Part shown: positions 25,746 through 35,634 of the stretch, piece after piece | Layout of the letters: each line of letters opens with the position of its first letter | How positions within the stretch are numbered: the stretch's first letter is position 1 | Origin: Bacteroidota bacterium | GTDB lineage: Bacteria > Bacteroidota > JABWAT01 | Length of the DNA stretch: 64,000 nucleotides | Assembly: GCA_023151185.1 (NCBI GenBank) | Contig: JAKLJL010000004.1 | Location: 197,586-261,585 of the forward strand | Direction: 5' to 3' | Program-made: the position numbers and the translations under genes | The notes under the pieces: generated by a model | Database searches by the model: none | What the model was told of the DNA's origin: nothing | What the model saw: only the letters and a program-made list of their open reading frames with translations

Positions 25746-27137
25746 TTACAGAAAATCTAGCGGCCGGTGCCGGAAACGAACCCCTGTCTCCTCTTCGGCA
25801 AACCGGCGATAGTCAGAGACATCGGCATCGAGCGGGGCAACGACACTCATGGTTACTTCGGGGATGACGGATCTGGCGTCACGGGCAAACTGAATCATTC
25901 CCTGATAAAACCCTTTGCCGGCAGGTAGCCGCATGACTGAATTGTATTCGGTTTCATCCAGGGAATTGAGACTGATGGATATTTTATCGACCAGTCCCTG
26001 AAGTTCAGGAAGAATGTTCCGTTTGTGGATCAGGTTCCCGTGACCGTTTGTATTCACCCGGATGGTGGCCCCTTTTGCTTTTAACACGGAGGCAATTTTT
26101 TTGAGTTCCTCCAGCCGGATCGTCGGTTCCCCGTATCCGCAGAAAACAAACTCCCGGTAGGCAGACGGGTCGGGAATCTGGCTCAGAATCTCGTCAGCAG
26201 TCGGTTCCCGGTCAATTTTCAGATTGTATCCCTGAATGGTGGCATTGTCCTTCCGGTCACAGAAAACACAGTCGGCAGAACACCGGTTGGTCAGGTTGAT
26301 GTACAGATTGTGACCGATCGGGTATGTCGTTACCGGTTCCGGCTTTTTCCCGATTCCGAATAATTTCCAGGTATTAAAGGTAACGTTCCGGTTAATATCG
26401 GCTTCGGTCACCTGATACTGTCCGGCAAGGAACCTGGTTACCAGGGTAACGTAGGCCGGTTCATTCCGCTTTCCTCTGAACGGATGGGGCGAAAGGAAAG
26501 GCGCATCGGTTTCGGTTAGCAGCCGTCCCAGTGGCAAATAGGGTAAAATTTCCTTGAGTTTGCTGTTTTTAAACGTGACCGGTCCGGCAATGGAGATATA
26601 GAACCCGGTTTTAAGCGCCTTTTCAAGAAACGGACGGTCCCCCGAAAAACAGTGAAATACGCCCGTCAGACCGGTTCCTGCATACTCAGTCAGAATCTGG
26701 ATCAGATCGTCATCTGAATTCCGGTTATGGATAATTACAGGTTTCTTAAGCCGGAGGGCAAGCTGAAGCTGCTGGTGGAAAAACCGTTTCTGTTTTTCGG
26801 TGAAGGACTTATCCCAGTAATAATCCAGCCCGATTTCACCTACAGCCACCATTTTAGGCTGGGAAAGGAGCCGTTCCAGCTCCTCCAGATACCCTGTTTC
26901 ATCCGTCTCTTTCACATCCGACGGGTGGATTCCCGCTGCACCGTACAGATTGGGATACTGACCCACAAGTGCCGCAACCCGTGCAGAGGTTTCAAGATTG
27001 GTTCCCGGGACCAGAATCGTTCCTACATTTTCAGCTTCTGCCCGTGCAAGAATTTCTTCCACCGGTTCCACATAATCTTCCCAGTACAGGTGCGCATGGG
27101 TATCAGTTGCCGGCCAGTTCAGTGTGTTTTTTTCCAT
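25746..27137 (-). CDS. TatD-family metal hydrolase fused to radical SAM enzyme
   Basis: 463 residues. The N-terminal 260 form a complete TatD-type amidohydrolase: His14 and His16 in DTHAHLYW, Glu101 in VGEIGLD, His137 in VIIHNRN, His162 in VFHCFSG, and Asp211 in TETDAPFL. These are the metal-binding residues of TatD nucleases. The C-terminal 190 form a radical SAM domain with Cys286, Cys290 and Cys293 (CSADCVFC) and a GYGEPT SAM-binding turn. The two correspond to the TatD protein and the 'TatD-associated radical SAM' protein known as neighbours in other bacteria. The product is unknown. TATCTTTA, one mismatch from TAnnTTTG, lies six bases before the ATG, so the transcript may be almost leaderless. 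Confidence 0.9.
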   Translation of the reverse strand: MEKNTLNWPATDTHAHLYWEDYVEPVEEILARAEAENVGTILVPGTNLETSARVAALVGQYPNLYGAAGIHPSDVKETDETGYLEELERLLSQPKMVAVGEIGLDYYWDKSFTEKQKRFFHQQLQLALRLKKPVIIHNRNSDDDLIQILTEYAGTGLTGVFHCFSGDRPFLEKALKTGFYISIAGPVTFKNSKLKEILPYLPLGRLLTETDAPFLSPHPFRGKRNEPAYVTLVTRFLAGQYQVTEADINRNVTFNTWKLFGIGKKPEPVTTYPIGHNLYINLTNRCSADCVFCDRKDNATIQGYNLKIDREPTADEILSQIPDPSAYREFVFCGYGEPTIRLEELKKIASVLKAKGATIRVNTNGHGNLIHKRNILPELQGLVDKISISLNSLDETEYNSVMRLPAGKGFYQGMIQFARDARSVIPEVTMSVVAPLDADVSDYRRFAEEETGVRFRHRPLDFL

Positions 27138-27239
27138 TTAAAATAAAGATACCGGAATTTCAGTAATATGTCATCCGCCGGGTGCGGCAAACCTCACCAA
27201 AATGCCAGAAAAACTTCCATTTTCTGCTTCCAATTTTTC

Positions 27240-27259
27240 TGCGGATAACCTGTGGATAA
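27240..27259 (-). promoter_or_regulatory. Pair of DnaA boxes
   Basis: On the minus strand these read TTATCCACA (plus 27251-27259, an exact match to the strong DnaA box) and TTATCCGCA (27240-27248, one mismatch). Their starts are 11 bases apart, placing both on the same helix face. A third box is at 27459. Confidence 0.5.
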
Positions 27260-27290
27260 CTTGTGTGCCGGATTCTCACTTTTAACATGA

Positions 27291-27306
27291 TGTGACGTAA
27301 ATCAAA
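27291..27306. promoter_or_regulatory. Crp/Fnr-like imperfect palindrome
   Basis: TGTGACGTAAATCAAA matches TGTGA-N6-TCACA at nine of ten conserved positions. It lies about 155 bases upstream of the TatD start and 215 before the carB promoter. A perfect site of the same type is at 62684. Confidence 0.3.
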
Positions 27307-27458
27307 TAAAATCAAACGGTCAGGGCGGGATGCACGAAAAACACGATTTTCTGTAAGTCATGTAATAACAATATTTTGAATGAAATATTCCGGATTTAGG
27401 TGTCAGGAATTGACTTTTAAAAAGAGAATCGGTATGCGCCCGGCCGGATTTCCGGATT

Positions 27459-27467
27459 TGTGGATAA
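27459..27467 (-). promoter_or_regulatory. Third DnaA box
   Basis: TGTGGATAA on the plus strand, the exact complement of TTATCCACA, in the same orientation as the pair at 27240-27259 and 53 bases upstream of the carB -7 element. Confidence 0.5.
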
Positions 27468-27519
27468 CCCGTGAATGAATTTCCTTCTGCACAAATCTGA
27501 CTTCACCCGGCGAAAATTC

Positions 27520-27527
27520 TATATTTG
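27520..27527 (+). promoter_or_regulatory. -7 element of carB N-half gene
   Basis: TATATTTG matches TAnnTTTG; TCTG lies exactly 20 bases upstream as a degenerate -33 element. It is 43 bases before the GTG start and decides against the longer upstream start. Confidence 0.6.
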
Positions 27528-27570
27528 TAAAACTGAAACCGGTCTTTTGACTGAAAAAACGAGGAAAAAC

Positions 27571-29043
27571 GTGCCAAAACGTAAAGATCTTTCGTCAATT
27601 CTGCTGATTGGCAGCGGTCCGATTGTCATCGGCCAGGGGTGCGAATTTGACTATTCAGGGACCCAGGCCTGCACGGTTCTGAAACGGGAAGGGTACCGGG
27701 TTATTCTCGTCAACAGCAATCCTGCCACCATCATGACCGATCCGGAATTTGCAGATGCGACTTACATTGAACCCCTGACGGCTGATTTTCTCGAAAAGGT
27801 GATCGAAAAGGAAAAACCCTCTGCCATCCTTCCGACCATGGGGGGGCAGACCGCCCTGAATCTGGCTGTGGAACTTGCCGAAAGCGGTGTTCTGGACAAA
27901 TACGGGGTTCAGCTCATCGGGGCCAACCTGAAGGCCATCAAAAAAGCTGAAAACCGGTCCGAGTTTAATGAGGCCATGAAAAACTGCGGGGTAAAAACCA
28001 TTACCGGCCAGTTTGCCTATACCCTGCAGGAAGCCCTGAAAATTGTTGAAAAGATCGGGTTCCCGACCATTATCCGGCCGTCTTTCACGCTGGGCGGATC
28101 AGGCGGCGGTATTGCCTACAACATGGAAGAGTTCCGGGAAATCATTCACCGGGGCCTGACTTTGTCGCCTACAAGTGAAGTCCTGGTCGAAGAATCCGTC
28201 ATCGGCTGGAAGGAATATGAACTTGAAGTGATGCGGGATAAAAAAGACAATGTGGTGATTGTCTGCTCCATCGAAAATTTTGACCCGATGGGGGTTCATA
28301 CCGGCGACTCCATTACCGTGGCTCCTGCCCAAACCCTGACAGATAAAGAATATGAGCGCCTCAGGGATTATTCAATCCGGATTATCCGTGAAATCGGAGT
28401 TGAAACCGGCGGATCCAATATCCAGTTTGCTGTGAACCCCGCCAATGGCGAGGTCAGGGTTATTGAAATGAACCCCCGGGTTTCACGGTCATCGGCACTG
28501 GCCTCGAAGGCAACCGGATTCCCCATCGCAAAAATTGCCGCCCGGCTGGCGGTGGGCTACACTCTGGACGAAATTCTGAACGACATCACCCGGGTCACAC
28601 CGGCCTGTTTTGAGCCGACCATTGATTACACGGTTGTTAAAATTCCCCGGTGGGATTTCGAAAAGTTCAAGGCAGTTAAACCGAAACTGGGTATCCAGAT
28701 GCAGTCGGTCGGCGAAGTCATGTCTTTTGGCCGGAATTTCAGGGAAGCCCTGAACAAGGCAATCCGGTCTCTCGAAACCGGCCGGATGGGATTGGGCGCA
28801 GACGGAAAAGACAAATTTGATCCCCGGACCATGGATCCGTCAGAAAAAGATCTGTTTATTTCGGATCTGAAAGAAAAACTGGCCGTTCCCAATCCGCAGC
28901 GATTGTTTTACCTGCGGTATGCCTTCCAGCTCGGTTATACAACCGAAGACGTGTTCCGGATCACCGGCATCGATCCCTGGTTTCTCCATCAGATTCTCGA
29001 TCTGGTCGAACTGGAGGATCAGCTCAGCGCCTACACCGTGTAA
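27571..29043 (+). CDS. carB: Carbamoyl-phosphate synthase large subunit, N-terminal half (separate gene)
   Basis: 490 residues from GTG 27571, preceded by GAGGAAAAAC; the sequence then begins [23 protein letters not shown] as in standard CarB. It contains the carboxyphosphate ATP-grasp domain ([50 protein letters not shown]) and part of the oligomerisation region, ending at [10 protein letters not shown]. In E. coli these correspond to roughly the first half of a 1073-residue chain. The other half is the gene at 30644. The chain ends at a normal stop in a linker, not in a conserved block, so the split is a natural arrangement. It makes carboxyphosphate and carbamate from bicarbonate, ATP and ammonia delivered by CarA, which is not in the window. 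Confidence 0.95.
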   Translation: MPKRKDLSSILLIGSGPIVIGQGCEFDYSGTQACTVLKREGYRVILVNSNPATIMTDPEFADATYIEPLTADFLEKVIEKEKPSAILPTMGGQTALNLAVELAESGVLDKYGVQLIGANLKAIKKAENRSEFNEAMKNCGVKTITGQFAYTLQEALKIVEKIGFPTIIRPSFTLGGSGGGIAYNMEEFREIIHRGLTLSPTSEVLVEESVIGWKEYELEVMRDKKDNVVIVCSIENFDPMGVHTGDSITVAPAQTLTDKEYERLRDYSIRIIREIGVETGGSNIQFAVNPANGEVRVIEMNPRVSRSSALASKATGFPIAKIAARLAVGYTLDEILNDITRVTPACFEPTIDYTVVKIPRWDFEKFKAVKPKLGIQMQSVGEVMSFGRNFREALNKAIRSLETGRMGLGADGKDKFDPRTMDPSEKDLFISDLKEKLAVPNPQRLFYLRYAFQLGYTTEDVFRITGIDPWFLHQILDLVELEDQLSAYTV

Positions 29044-29116
29044 TCCGGTGTGCACCCGGGAACCCTAACCCCGGAATCACAGTACAAGACGGTATCAACC
29101 CGAAAAAGGAATTCCC

Positions 29117-30538
29117 ATGAAAACGCTGACTTTCTTACTGACCACACTTCTGACTGCAGCCGGCCTGACCGCACAGGACCAGACCAGCACCCAGTCTGAC
29201 CGGACGTCCGTTTCGGTTACTATCTATAATGCCGGGATGGGTCTTGTCAGAGAAACCCGAAAAACCGATTTGAAAAAAGGCATTCTGTCCCTCCGGTACG
29301 AAGATGTAGCCTCACAAATCATTCCCCAAACCGTCCGGATTAAATCACGGTCCAATCCGGATAAGCTAACCGTTTTTGAACAGAACTACGAATATGATCT
29401 GATTTCCTCGGGCCGCCTGATGGATAAATACATCGGCAAAGAGGTGAAATTGTTCAGGCTGAATGAGAACGGAACGGAAACCGAATACAAAGCAAAGCTC
29501 ATTTCCAACAATGACGGGCCTGTTTATCAGATCGGAAGCGAAATTTCACTCGGCTTTCCGGGCCGGGTAGTTGTACCGTCGATTCCCGATAATCTGTTTG
29601 AACACCCAACCCTGATCTGGAAGCTGAATAACCAAAACAGCGGCAGCCAGGAACTTGAAGTGTCTTACCAGACCAACGGCATGAACTGGTCTGCTGATTA
29701 CATTCTCATACTGGATGAATCCGAAAAAACCGCAGACCTGGCCAGTTGGGTCACTCTGGATAATCAGTCGGGTGCCCGGTTCGAAAATGCCACCCTGCAG
29801 CTTGTGGCCGGTGAAGTGAAACGGGCGAATGAATATACGGTTACGGCCTATGCCCCATTGGCAAAGGGAAGAATGAATGAAGAAATTTTTTCGTCAGATT
29901 TGAGAGCACCGCAATTTGAACAGGAAAATCTGTCTGAATATTATCTCTATACGCTCGATCAGCCAACCACAATCGGGATGAACCAGACCAAACAGGTTCA
30001 GTTATTTTCAACCGGCGGGGTTTCTGTACTGAAGCGGTACATTTTTGAGAATCTGCCCATGTATTCAGGTGAGGAGAAAAATTTCAATAAAGCCGAAATC
30101 CGGTATGAATTCAAAAACTCGAAGGATAATCAACTTGGGCGGCCGTTGCCGAAAGGAACCATCCGGGCATACAAAGCCGATTCGAAAGGCCGTCAGCAAT
30201 TGCTTGGTGAAGACCTGATCGACCACACCCCGAACGATGAACTGGTTAAAATCACAACCGGTGAGGCGTTTGATGTGGTAGCAAACGGTAAACAGCTTTC
30301 CTATGAAAATTTCAGTATCGGGTCTGGTTATCATGCCGATTATGAAGTCAGCCTGAGAAACAGAAAAACCGAAGATATTACCATCCGGGTATATGCAAAT
30401 CTGGCCGGAGACTGGAAAATAACCGAATCAAACCACAAGGCCGTGAAGGAGTCTGCCTTCAAAGCTTATTTTGATGTCCCGGTCAAAGCCGGTGCCGAGG
30501 TGAAGCTAACCTATTCGGTCAAAGTCAGCTATAAGTAA
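29117..30538 (+). CDS. Exported DUF4139 protein
   Basis: 473 residues with a signal peptide (cleavage near GLTAQ). The DUF4139 domain covers most of the chain: VTIYNAGMGLVRETRKTDL at the start, the central PTLIWKLNN and SYQTNGMNWSADYILIL, LASWVTLDNQSGARFENATLQLVAGEV, and a C-terminal Ig-like segment. The family is widespread, secreted and functionally uncharacterised. It sits between the two carB halves, 73 bases after the first and 105 before the second, apparently without its own recognisable promoter, so it probably shares their transcript despite having no obvious link to pyrimidine or arginine synthesis. Confidence 0.88.
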   Translation: MKTLTFLLTTLLTAAGLTAQDQTSTQSDRTSVSVTIYNAGMGLVRETRKTDLKKGILSLRYEDVASQIIPQTVRIKSRSNPDKLTVFEQNYEYDLISSGRLMDKYIGKEVKLFRLNENGTETEYKAKLISNNDGPVYQIGSEISLGFPGRVVVPSIPDNLFEHPTLIWKLNNQNSGSQELEVSYQTNGMNWSADYILILDESEKTADLASWVTLDNQSGARFENATLQLVAGEVKRANEYTVTAYAPLAKGRMNEEIFSSDLRAPQFEQENLSEYYLYTLDQPTTIGMNQTKQVQLFSTGGVSVLKRYIFENLPMYSGEEKNFNKAEIRYEFKNSKDNQLGRPLPKGTIRAYKADSKGRQQLLGEDLIDHTPNDELVKITTGEAFDVVANGKQLSYENFSIGSGYHADYEVSLRNRKTEDITIRVYANLAGDWKITESNHKAVKESAFKAYFDVPVKAGAEVKLTYSVKVSYK

Positions 30539-30643
30539 CCCGGAATGCCCTTACAGGTGGCGGCTAACCGGGCAGAATAACCACCCGTGGCCCTTCTTTG
30601 CAATTAAGGGAAACAGGAAACACACTTAACGTACAGGAATAAA

Positions 30644-32431
30644 ATGGCATCCATCCCCAGTGATCTGCTGCAGAAAGCCAAAGAATATGGCTTCAGCGAC
30701 AAACAGCTTTCTGTTTTGCTGAAGGCGACAGAAGATCAGGTCAGGCAGCGCCGGCTTGAAGACGGTATTGTTCCCGGATTTAAATCGGTGGATACCTGTG
30801 CGGCCGAATTTGAGGCTTACACGCCTTACTTTTATTCGACCTATGACGGGAATACGGAGCCCAAACCTTCCGGACGGAAAAAAGTCATTATCCTGGGAGG
30901 TGGCCCAAACCGCATCGGACAGGGAATTGAATTCGATTACTGCTGTGTGCATGCTGTGTTTGCCCTGAAGAATAAAGGGTTCGAAGCGATCATGGTAAAC
31001 TGTAATCCGGAAACAGTTTCGACGGATTATGACACGACCGACCGGCTTTATTTTGAACCGCTGACGTTCGAAGATGTTATGAACATCATCGATTTTGAAA
31101 AGCCCGACGGGGTCATCGTGACATTTGGCGGGCAGACACCGTTAAAACTGGCCCAACGGCTGTATGATGCCGGCGTTCCGATTCTGGGAACTTCGCCCGA
31201 GGGAATTGCCCTGGCCGAAGACCGGAAACTGTTTGGAAACCTGATCACCGAAATCGGGATTCCTGCTCCGGAGTGGGGCACTGCCTTTTCGTTTGAAGAA
31301 GCCCGGGTCATTGCAGAAAAAATCGGGTATCCGGTGCTGGTCAGGCCGTCGTTCGTTCTTGGCGGACGGGCAATGCAGATTGTGAACACCACCTCTGAAC
31401 TCGAAACTTACATGAAATTTGCGGTCGAGGTAAGTGATGAGCACCCGGTTCTGATCGATAAATTTCTTGAAAACGCCACAGAATTTGATGTGGATGCGGT
31501 TTGCGACGGTGAAGATGTTTACATCGGCGGAATTCTGGAACACATCGAGGAGGCCGGTATTCACTCCGGGGATTCAACTTCAGTTCTGCCCCCGCAGTTT
31601 GCCACCCAGAAACTGGATGTGATCCGGGAGTACACCGTCCGGATAGCCAGGGCGCTGAAAGTTGTGGGTCCGCTGAATATCCAGTTCGCCCAGCAAAACG
31701 GCACTGTTTATGTTCTTGAAGTTAACCCGAGAGCATCCAGAACGGTTCCGTTTGTTTCCAAGTCGACCGGCGTACCGCTTGCGAAAGTTTCGGCCCGGAT
31801 CATGACCGGTGAAAAGCTGAAGGATCTCCATTTGCCGGAATTCACCTACCGGGGCTACATCACGGTCAAATCATCAGTGTTTCCGTTCAGCAAGTTTCCT
31901 ACTGCAGGGGTTTTCCTCGGTCCTGAAATGCGGTCAACCGGCGAAGTCATGGGAATTTCACCAAACTTTGGGGGGGCCTTTGCCAAAAGCCAGCTATCCG
32001 CAGGGAACCGGCTTCCGAAAAAGGGATCCGTGTTCATTTCGGTTAACGACCGGGACAAAGGAGACCGGCTTCTGCAGGCGGTTGACGGATTGGCCCGGTT
32101 CGGATTTAAACTGAAGGCCACCCAGGGAACGGCTGGTTATCTTCGGGAAAAAGGGTATGAGGTGGAGACAGTTTTCAAAGTCAATGAAGGCCGCCCGGAT
32201 ATTGTGGATATGATCAAAAACGGTGAAATCGCCATGGTTATTAACACCCCGCTCGGGGCTTCTTCCCGGTTTGATGAAAACGCCATCGGTTCTGCTGCCA
32301 TTCTGCACCGGGTTCCTGTCATTACCACGATTTCAGGAGCCCAGGCTGCTGTAAAGGGCATTTACCGGACACTCGAAGAAAACTGGGTGGTCAGGTCCAT
32401 TCAGGAATACTACCGGTACGATCAGGTCTGA
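30644..32431 (+). CDS. carB: Carbamoyl-phosphate synthase large subunit, C-terminal half (separate gene)
   Basis: 595 residues from an ATG with CAGGA upstream. The first 60 residues complete the oligomerisation domain ([16 protein letters not shown]). They are followed by [20 protein letters not shown], the carbamoyl-phosphate ATP-grasp domain ([47 protein letters not shown]), and a methylglyoxal-synthase-like regulatory domain (from about 462: [30 protein letters not shown]) where UMP or ornithine bind in other species. With the 27571 product it sums to a normal CarB. The short gap upstream contains CTTCTTTG, a poor -7-like element. Confidence 0.95.
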   Translation: MASIPSDLLQKAKEYGFSDKQLSVLLKATEDQVRQRRLEDGIVPGFKSVDTCAAEFEAYTPYFYSTYDGNTEPKPSGRKKVIILGGGPNRIGQGIEFDYCCVHAVFALKNKGFEAIMVNCNPETVSTDYDTTDRLYFEPLTFEDVMNIIDFEKPDGVIVTFGGQTPLKLAQRLYDAGVPILGTSPEGIALAEDRKLFGNLITEIGIPAPEWGTAFSFEEARVIAEKIGYPVLVRPSFVLGGRAMQIVNTTSELETYMKFAVEVSDEHPVLIDKFLENATEFDVDAVCDGEDVYIGGILEHIEEAGIHSGDSTSVLPPQFATQKLDVIREYTVRIARALKVVGPLNIQFAQQNGTVYVLEVNPRASRTVPFVSKSTGVPLAKVSARIMTGEKLKDLHLPEFTYRGYITVKSSVFPFSKFPTAGVFLGPEMRSTGEVMGISPNFGGAFAKSQLSAGNRLPKKGSVFISVNDRDKGDRLLQAVDGLARFGFKLKATQGTAGYLREKGYEVETVFKVNEGRPDIVDMIKNGEIAMVINTPLGASSRFDENAIGSAAILHRVPVITTISGAQAAVKGIYRTLEENWVVRSIQEYYRYDQV

Positions 32432-32633
32432 GGAATTTCAGGCTGATTTTTGGCCGGAAACCTCACAAAATTAAGTTTCTGCTTCCGCTATTTTTCTTTC
32501 TTATTCCATCTGCCCGGATGAAGGTTAGAAATTCATTGGGATTTTCGGGGAATCTTTGAAAAACCTGTGAATTCCCGTAATTTCGAGTCCGCTTTTTATA
32601 TTCCAAAACAGCTGATGACAGATTAAGAAAGGC

Positions 32634-32933
32634 ATGAAAGTGGAAGCAAAATCAGAGCTGTACACCCAGCGGGTCCGTGCAGGAAAAAGAACCTACTTTT
32701 TCGATGTCAAATCAACCCGCCAGTCTGAACACTACATCACCATAACCGAAAGCAAACGGGTCGGCGAAACCGATTATGAAAAACACAAGATTTTCATTTA
32801 CCGGGAAGATTTTGAAAAGTTTCTTGATGCCCTCAACACCACGGTTGATTTCATCAAAAATGACCCGACCCAGCAGAACCTTCCGGATCACTTTTCCCAC
32901 CATTATACAGAAGAAGTTGAAAAAGTAGTCTGA
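32634..32933 (+). CDS. PUR-alpha-like nucleic-acid-binding protein (DUF3276)
   Basis: 99 residues in one PUR repeat: [49 protein letters not shown]. Family members in Bacteroidota and spirochaetes bind single-stranded DNA and RNA as dimers. It precedes the nuo operon by only 19 bases before the nuoA start and may be cotranscribed with it. TATATTCC lies upstream as a poor -7 element. An acidic/His tail follows the domain. Confidence 0.9.
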   Translation: MKVEAKSELYTQRVRAGKRTYFFDVKSTRQSEHYITITESKRVGETDYEKHKIFIYREDFEKFLDALNTTVDFIKNDPTQQNLPDHFSHHYTEEVEKVV

Positions 32934-32952
32934 AACTGGTAACTTGCAGTTT

Positions 32953-33420
32953 ATGGAAAATCAGATTACTCAATTTGGCTATGTTCTTATCTTCATGGTC
33001 ATCGGGGTGTCGTTTGTCGGAATTGGTTTTTTAACCTCCTGGCTTTTACGTCCCGACCGGCCCAACGATGAAAAACTCTCCTCCTACGAATGCGGTGAAG
33101 AGGTTGTCGGCTCAAGCTGGGTGCAGTTTAACATCCGGTTTTATGTTGTGGCCCTGATCTTTATTCTGTTCGATGTGGAAGTTGTTTTTCTGTTTCCCTG
33201 GGCAACCGTTTTCAAAGAATTCGGAACCTACGGGTTTCTCACCGGACTTTTCTTTCTGGGTGTCCTGATAGTCGGTATGCTGTATGAATGGCGTAAAGGC
33301 GATCTGGAATGGGTCCGTCCTCATCCGGTGATTCCTTCCCTTGAACCAAAACAGATCAAAGCCAGACAACTCCGTGAAGAAAAGCCGGTAACTGAACCGG
33401 ATCCTGCAGCAGCAGAATAA
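32953..33420 (+). CDS. nuoA: NADH-quinone oxidoreductase subunit A
   Basis: A membrane subunit of respiratory complex I, 155 residues from the ATG at 32953 (a TTG nine bases earlier is possible). Three membrane helices are seen, with the conserved [19 protein letters not shown] loop and [22 protein letters not shown]. The C-terminal tail of about 30 residues ([15 protein letters not shown] onward) is longer and more charged than usual. It is first of eleven nuo genes in the order ABCDHIJKLMN. Confidence 0.95.
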   Translation: MENQITQFGYVLIFMVIGVSFVGIGFLTSWLLRPDRPNDEKLSSYECGEEVVGSSWVQFNIRFYVVALIFILFDVEVVFLFPWATVFKEFGTYGFLTGLFFLGVLIVGMLYEWRKGDLEWVRPHPVIPSLEPKQIKARQLREEKPVTEPDPAAAE

Positions 33421-33439
33421 TTTTATCAATTGGACGTGT

Positions 33440-33937
33440 ATGGGATTACTGGATAAACAGATTGACTCCGGCGGTGTGGTGATCACGACTGCCGAGAACG
33501 TTTTGAACTGGGCCCGCCTGTCATCCATGTGGCCGATGGGATTTGGTTTGGCCTGCTGTGCCATTGAAATGATGGCAACAATGGCATCAAATTATGACCT
33601 GGACCGGTTCGGGATTATTCCCCGTCCGTCACCCCGCCAGTCGGATGTGATGATTGTGGCCGGTACGGTTACTTTCAAAATGGCCGAACGGGTGAAACGT
33701 CTGTACCAGCAGATGCCTGAACCGCGGTATGTGCTGTCAATGGGCTCCTGTTCCAACTCGGGCGGACCGTACTGGCAGCATGGGTACCACGTGGTAAAAT
33801 CGGTCAGCCGGATTATCCCGGTTGATGTTTATGTTCCCGGTTGCCCGCCCCGGCCCGAAGCCCTTATTGGCGGCCTGATGCTGCTCCAGGAAAAAATCCG
33901 CAAGGAAAAATTCGGGGTGAAGCATGAAGCCGTCTGA
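33440..33937 (+). CDS. nuoB: NADH-quinone oxidoreductase subunit B
   Basis: 165 residues, carrying iron-sulfur cluster N2, the last electron carrier before quinone. Ligands are seen in [10 protein letters not shown] (Cys39, Cys40), [12 protein letters not shown] and [11 protein letters not shown]. The end overlaps the start of nuoC by 14 bases. Confidence 0.96.
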   Translation: MGLLDKQIDSGGVVITTAENVLNWARLSSMWPMGFGLACCAIEMMATMASNYDLDRFGIIPRPSPRQSDVMIVAGTVTFKMAERVKRLYQQMPEPRYVLSMGSCSNSGGPYWQHGYHVVKSVSRIIPVDVYVPGCPPRPEALIGGLMLLQEKIRKEKFGVKHEAV

Positions 33938-34406
33938 AATCGTTGACCTGCTGAAACAGCAGGAATTCGGGGATAAAATCCTCTCCTTCGAAGAAAACAC
34001 CTTTCAACCCGGTATCCAGATCAATCCGCTGTGGATCGAGGACATTTTTTATTTTCTGCGGGATGATGACCGCCTTGCTTTTGATTCCCTGTCCTGCCTG
34101 TCGGGGGTGGATTACGGTGCCGGAAAAGAACTTGGGGTTGTTTACCATCTGTTCTCCATGAAACACAACCACTGGTTAGTTGTGAAAGTGAAACTGGACC
34201 GGGAATCGCCCCACGTCCCCACAGTTGAGCACATTTACAAGGCAGCCAACTGGCATGAACGGGAAACGTTCGATATGTACGGAATCGTGTTTGATTTCCA
34301 TCCGGATCTCAGAAAAATTCTGCTTCCCGATGACTGGGAGGGGTATCCTCTCCGGAAAGATTATCAGGTTCAGGAACTGTATCACGGAATCAAAGTTCCC
34401 TTTTAA
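33924..34406 (+). CDS. nuoC: NADH-quinone oxidoreductase subunit C
   Basis: 160 residues, a peripheral-arm subunit that docks to NuoD. The signature is [21 protein letters not shown] followed by [18 protein letters not shown]. It is separate from nuoD, not fused as in E. coli. The ATG lies within the end of nuoB. Confidence 0.95.
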   Translation: MKPSEIVDLLKQQEFGDKILSFEENTFQPGIQINPLWIEDIFYFLRDDDRLAFDSLSCLSGVDYGAGKELGVVYHLFSMKHNHWLVVKVKLDRESPHVPTVEHIYKAANWHERETFDMYGIVFDFHPDLRKILLPDDWEGYPLRKDYQVQELYHGIKVPF

Positions 34407-34466
34407 TCCCGCACCGGGTATTTCCGGAACGGGTCTTTTCTTAAGAAATACATAACCAGTGACAGT

Positions 34467-35594
34467 ATGCCGCATTTAAAAACTGAAGAAATGATCATGA
34501 ATATGGGTCCGCAGCACCCGTCGACTCACGGCGTGCTCAGGCTCGAACTGGTCACTGACGGCGAAGTGGTGAAAAGCATCACCCCGCACATCGGATATCT
34601 TCACCGGTGTTTCGAAAAGCACGGCGAAGAACTGACCTACCCGATGATCATCCCGTTTACAGACCGCCTGGACTATCTGGCCTCGATGAATAACAACCAT
34701 GCCTTTAATCTGGCTGTTGAAAAACTGCTGAATCTCGAAGTTCCCCGTAAAGTCGAATTCATCCGGGTTATTGTGGCAGAACTTCAGCGGATTGCTTCAC
34801 ATCTGGTTGCAATCGGGACATTTGGTGCCGACATCGGTGCTGTAACGCCCTTCCTCTGGACCTTTCGTGACCGGGAAGTCATTCTGAATTTATTCGAAAA
34901 CCTGACCGGTGCCCGGATGCTGTATAATTATATGTGGCCCGGCGGCGTGGCCCGTGATTTCCCGAAGGGATTCCGGGAAGAAATCGGTGCGTTTATTACC
35001 TATTTCAGGCCCAAAATCAGGGACCTGAATAACCTCCTGACCGGTAACCACATTTTTATATCCAGAACGGCCCATGTCGGGGTTCTTCCTGCTGATGTTG
35101 CGGTGAATTACAATTGTACCGGCCCGGTTCTGAGAGGATCGGGTGTGAAATGGGATCTCAGGAAGAATGATCCGTATTCCATCTATCCGGAATTTGAATT
35201 TGATATTCCCGTCGGTCAGGGAACCATGGGAACCCTTGGGGATACCTGGGACCGGTATTACATCCGCTGCCAGGAAATGGAACAGTCACTGAATATTATC
35301 GAACAGGCACTGGCCAAATTCCCGGTTGAGGATGCCACCGACGTTCAGGCTGCTGTTCCCCGCCGGATAAAACCCCCGGCCGGAGAAGTCTATGCCCGTG
35401 CTGAAAATCCCCGCGGCGAGCTGGGATTTTATATTATTTCGGATGGCGGAACCAAGCCGTTCAGAGTCAGAGCCAAATCACCCTGCTTTGTGAACCTGGC
35501 TGTTCTGCCGGCTTTGGGCAAGGGAATTATGGTTTCTGATATCGTTGCCATTCTCGGTTCCATCGATATCGTTCTCGGAGAAGTGGACCGGTAA
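34467..35594 (+). CDS. nuoD: NADH-quinone oxidoreductase subunit D
   Basis: 375 residues, the hydrogenase-large-subunit relative that forms the quinone pocket. Family blocks: [41 protein letters not shown], and the C-terminal [18 protein letters not shown]. The ATG at 34467 has only a poor ribosome site, so the Met ten codons later is an alternative start. Confidence 0.96.
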   Translation: MPHLKTEEMIMNMGPQHPSTHGVLRLELVTDGEVVKSITPHIGYLHRCFEKHGEELTYPMIIPFTDRLDYLASMNNNHAFNLAVEKLLNLEVPRKVEFIRVIVAELQRIASHLVAIGTFGADIGAVTPFLWTFRDREVILNLFENLTGARMLYNYMWPGGVARDFPKGFREEIGAFITYFRPKIRDLNNLLTGNHIFISRTAHVGVLPADVAVNYNCTGPVLRGSGVKWDLRKNDPYSIYPEFEFDIPVGQGTMGTLGDTWDRYYIRCQEMEQSLNIIEQALAKFPVEDATDVQAAVPRRIKPPAGEVYARAENPRGELGFYIISDGGTKPFRVRAKSPCFVNLAVLPALGKGIMVSDIVAILGSIDIVLGEVDR

Positions 35595-35634
35595 GCTCCG
35601 GGCCGAAACTATTCACCTTTAATTCCATTTTGCC

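Larger units (their letters stand above)
27138..27570. other. 433-base divergent regulatory region between the TatD fusion and carB N-half
   Basis: No gene is seen. The stretch carries three DnaA-box-like sites, a Crp/Fnr-like imperfect palindrome, an AT-rich segment (about 27300-27395) and the carB promoter, each listed separately. A reading frame starting at 27475 crosses the promoter and is not a credible extension of carB. Confidence 0.6.

Noticed and set aside
27475-27570. N-terminal extension of carB from an ATG at 27475
   Set aside because: The extension contains the TATATTTG promoter, has no similarity to CarB, and the GTG at 27571 has a good ribosome site and begins exactly like other CarB proteins.
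27138-27570. Chromosomal replication origin
   Set aside because: Three DnaA boxes are suggestive, but no dnaA, dnaN, rpmH or gidA gene is near and gene strands do not polarise around it; kept only as a DnaA-box finding.
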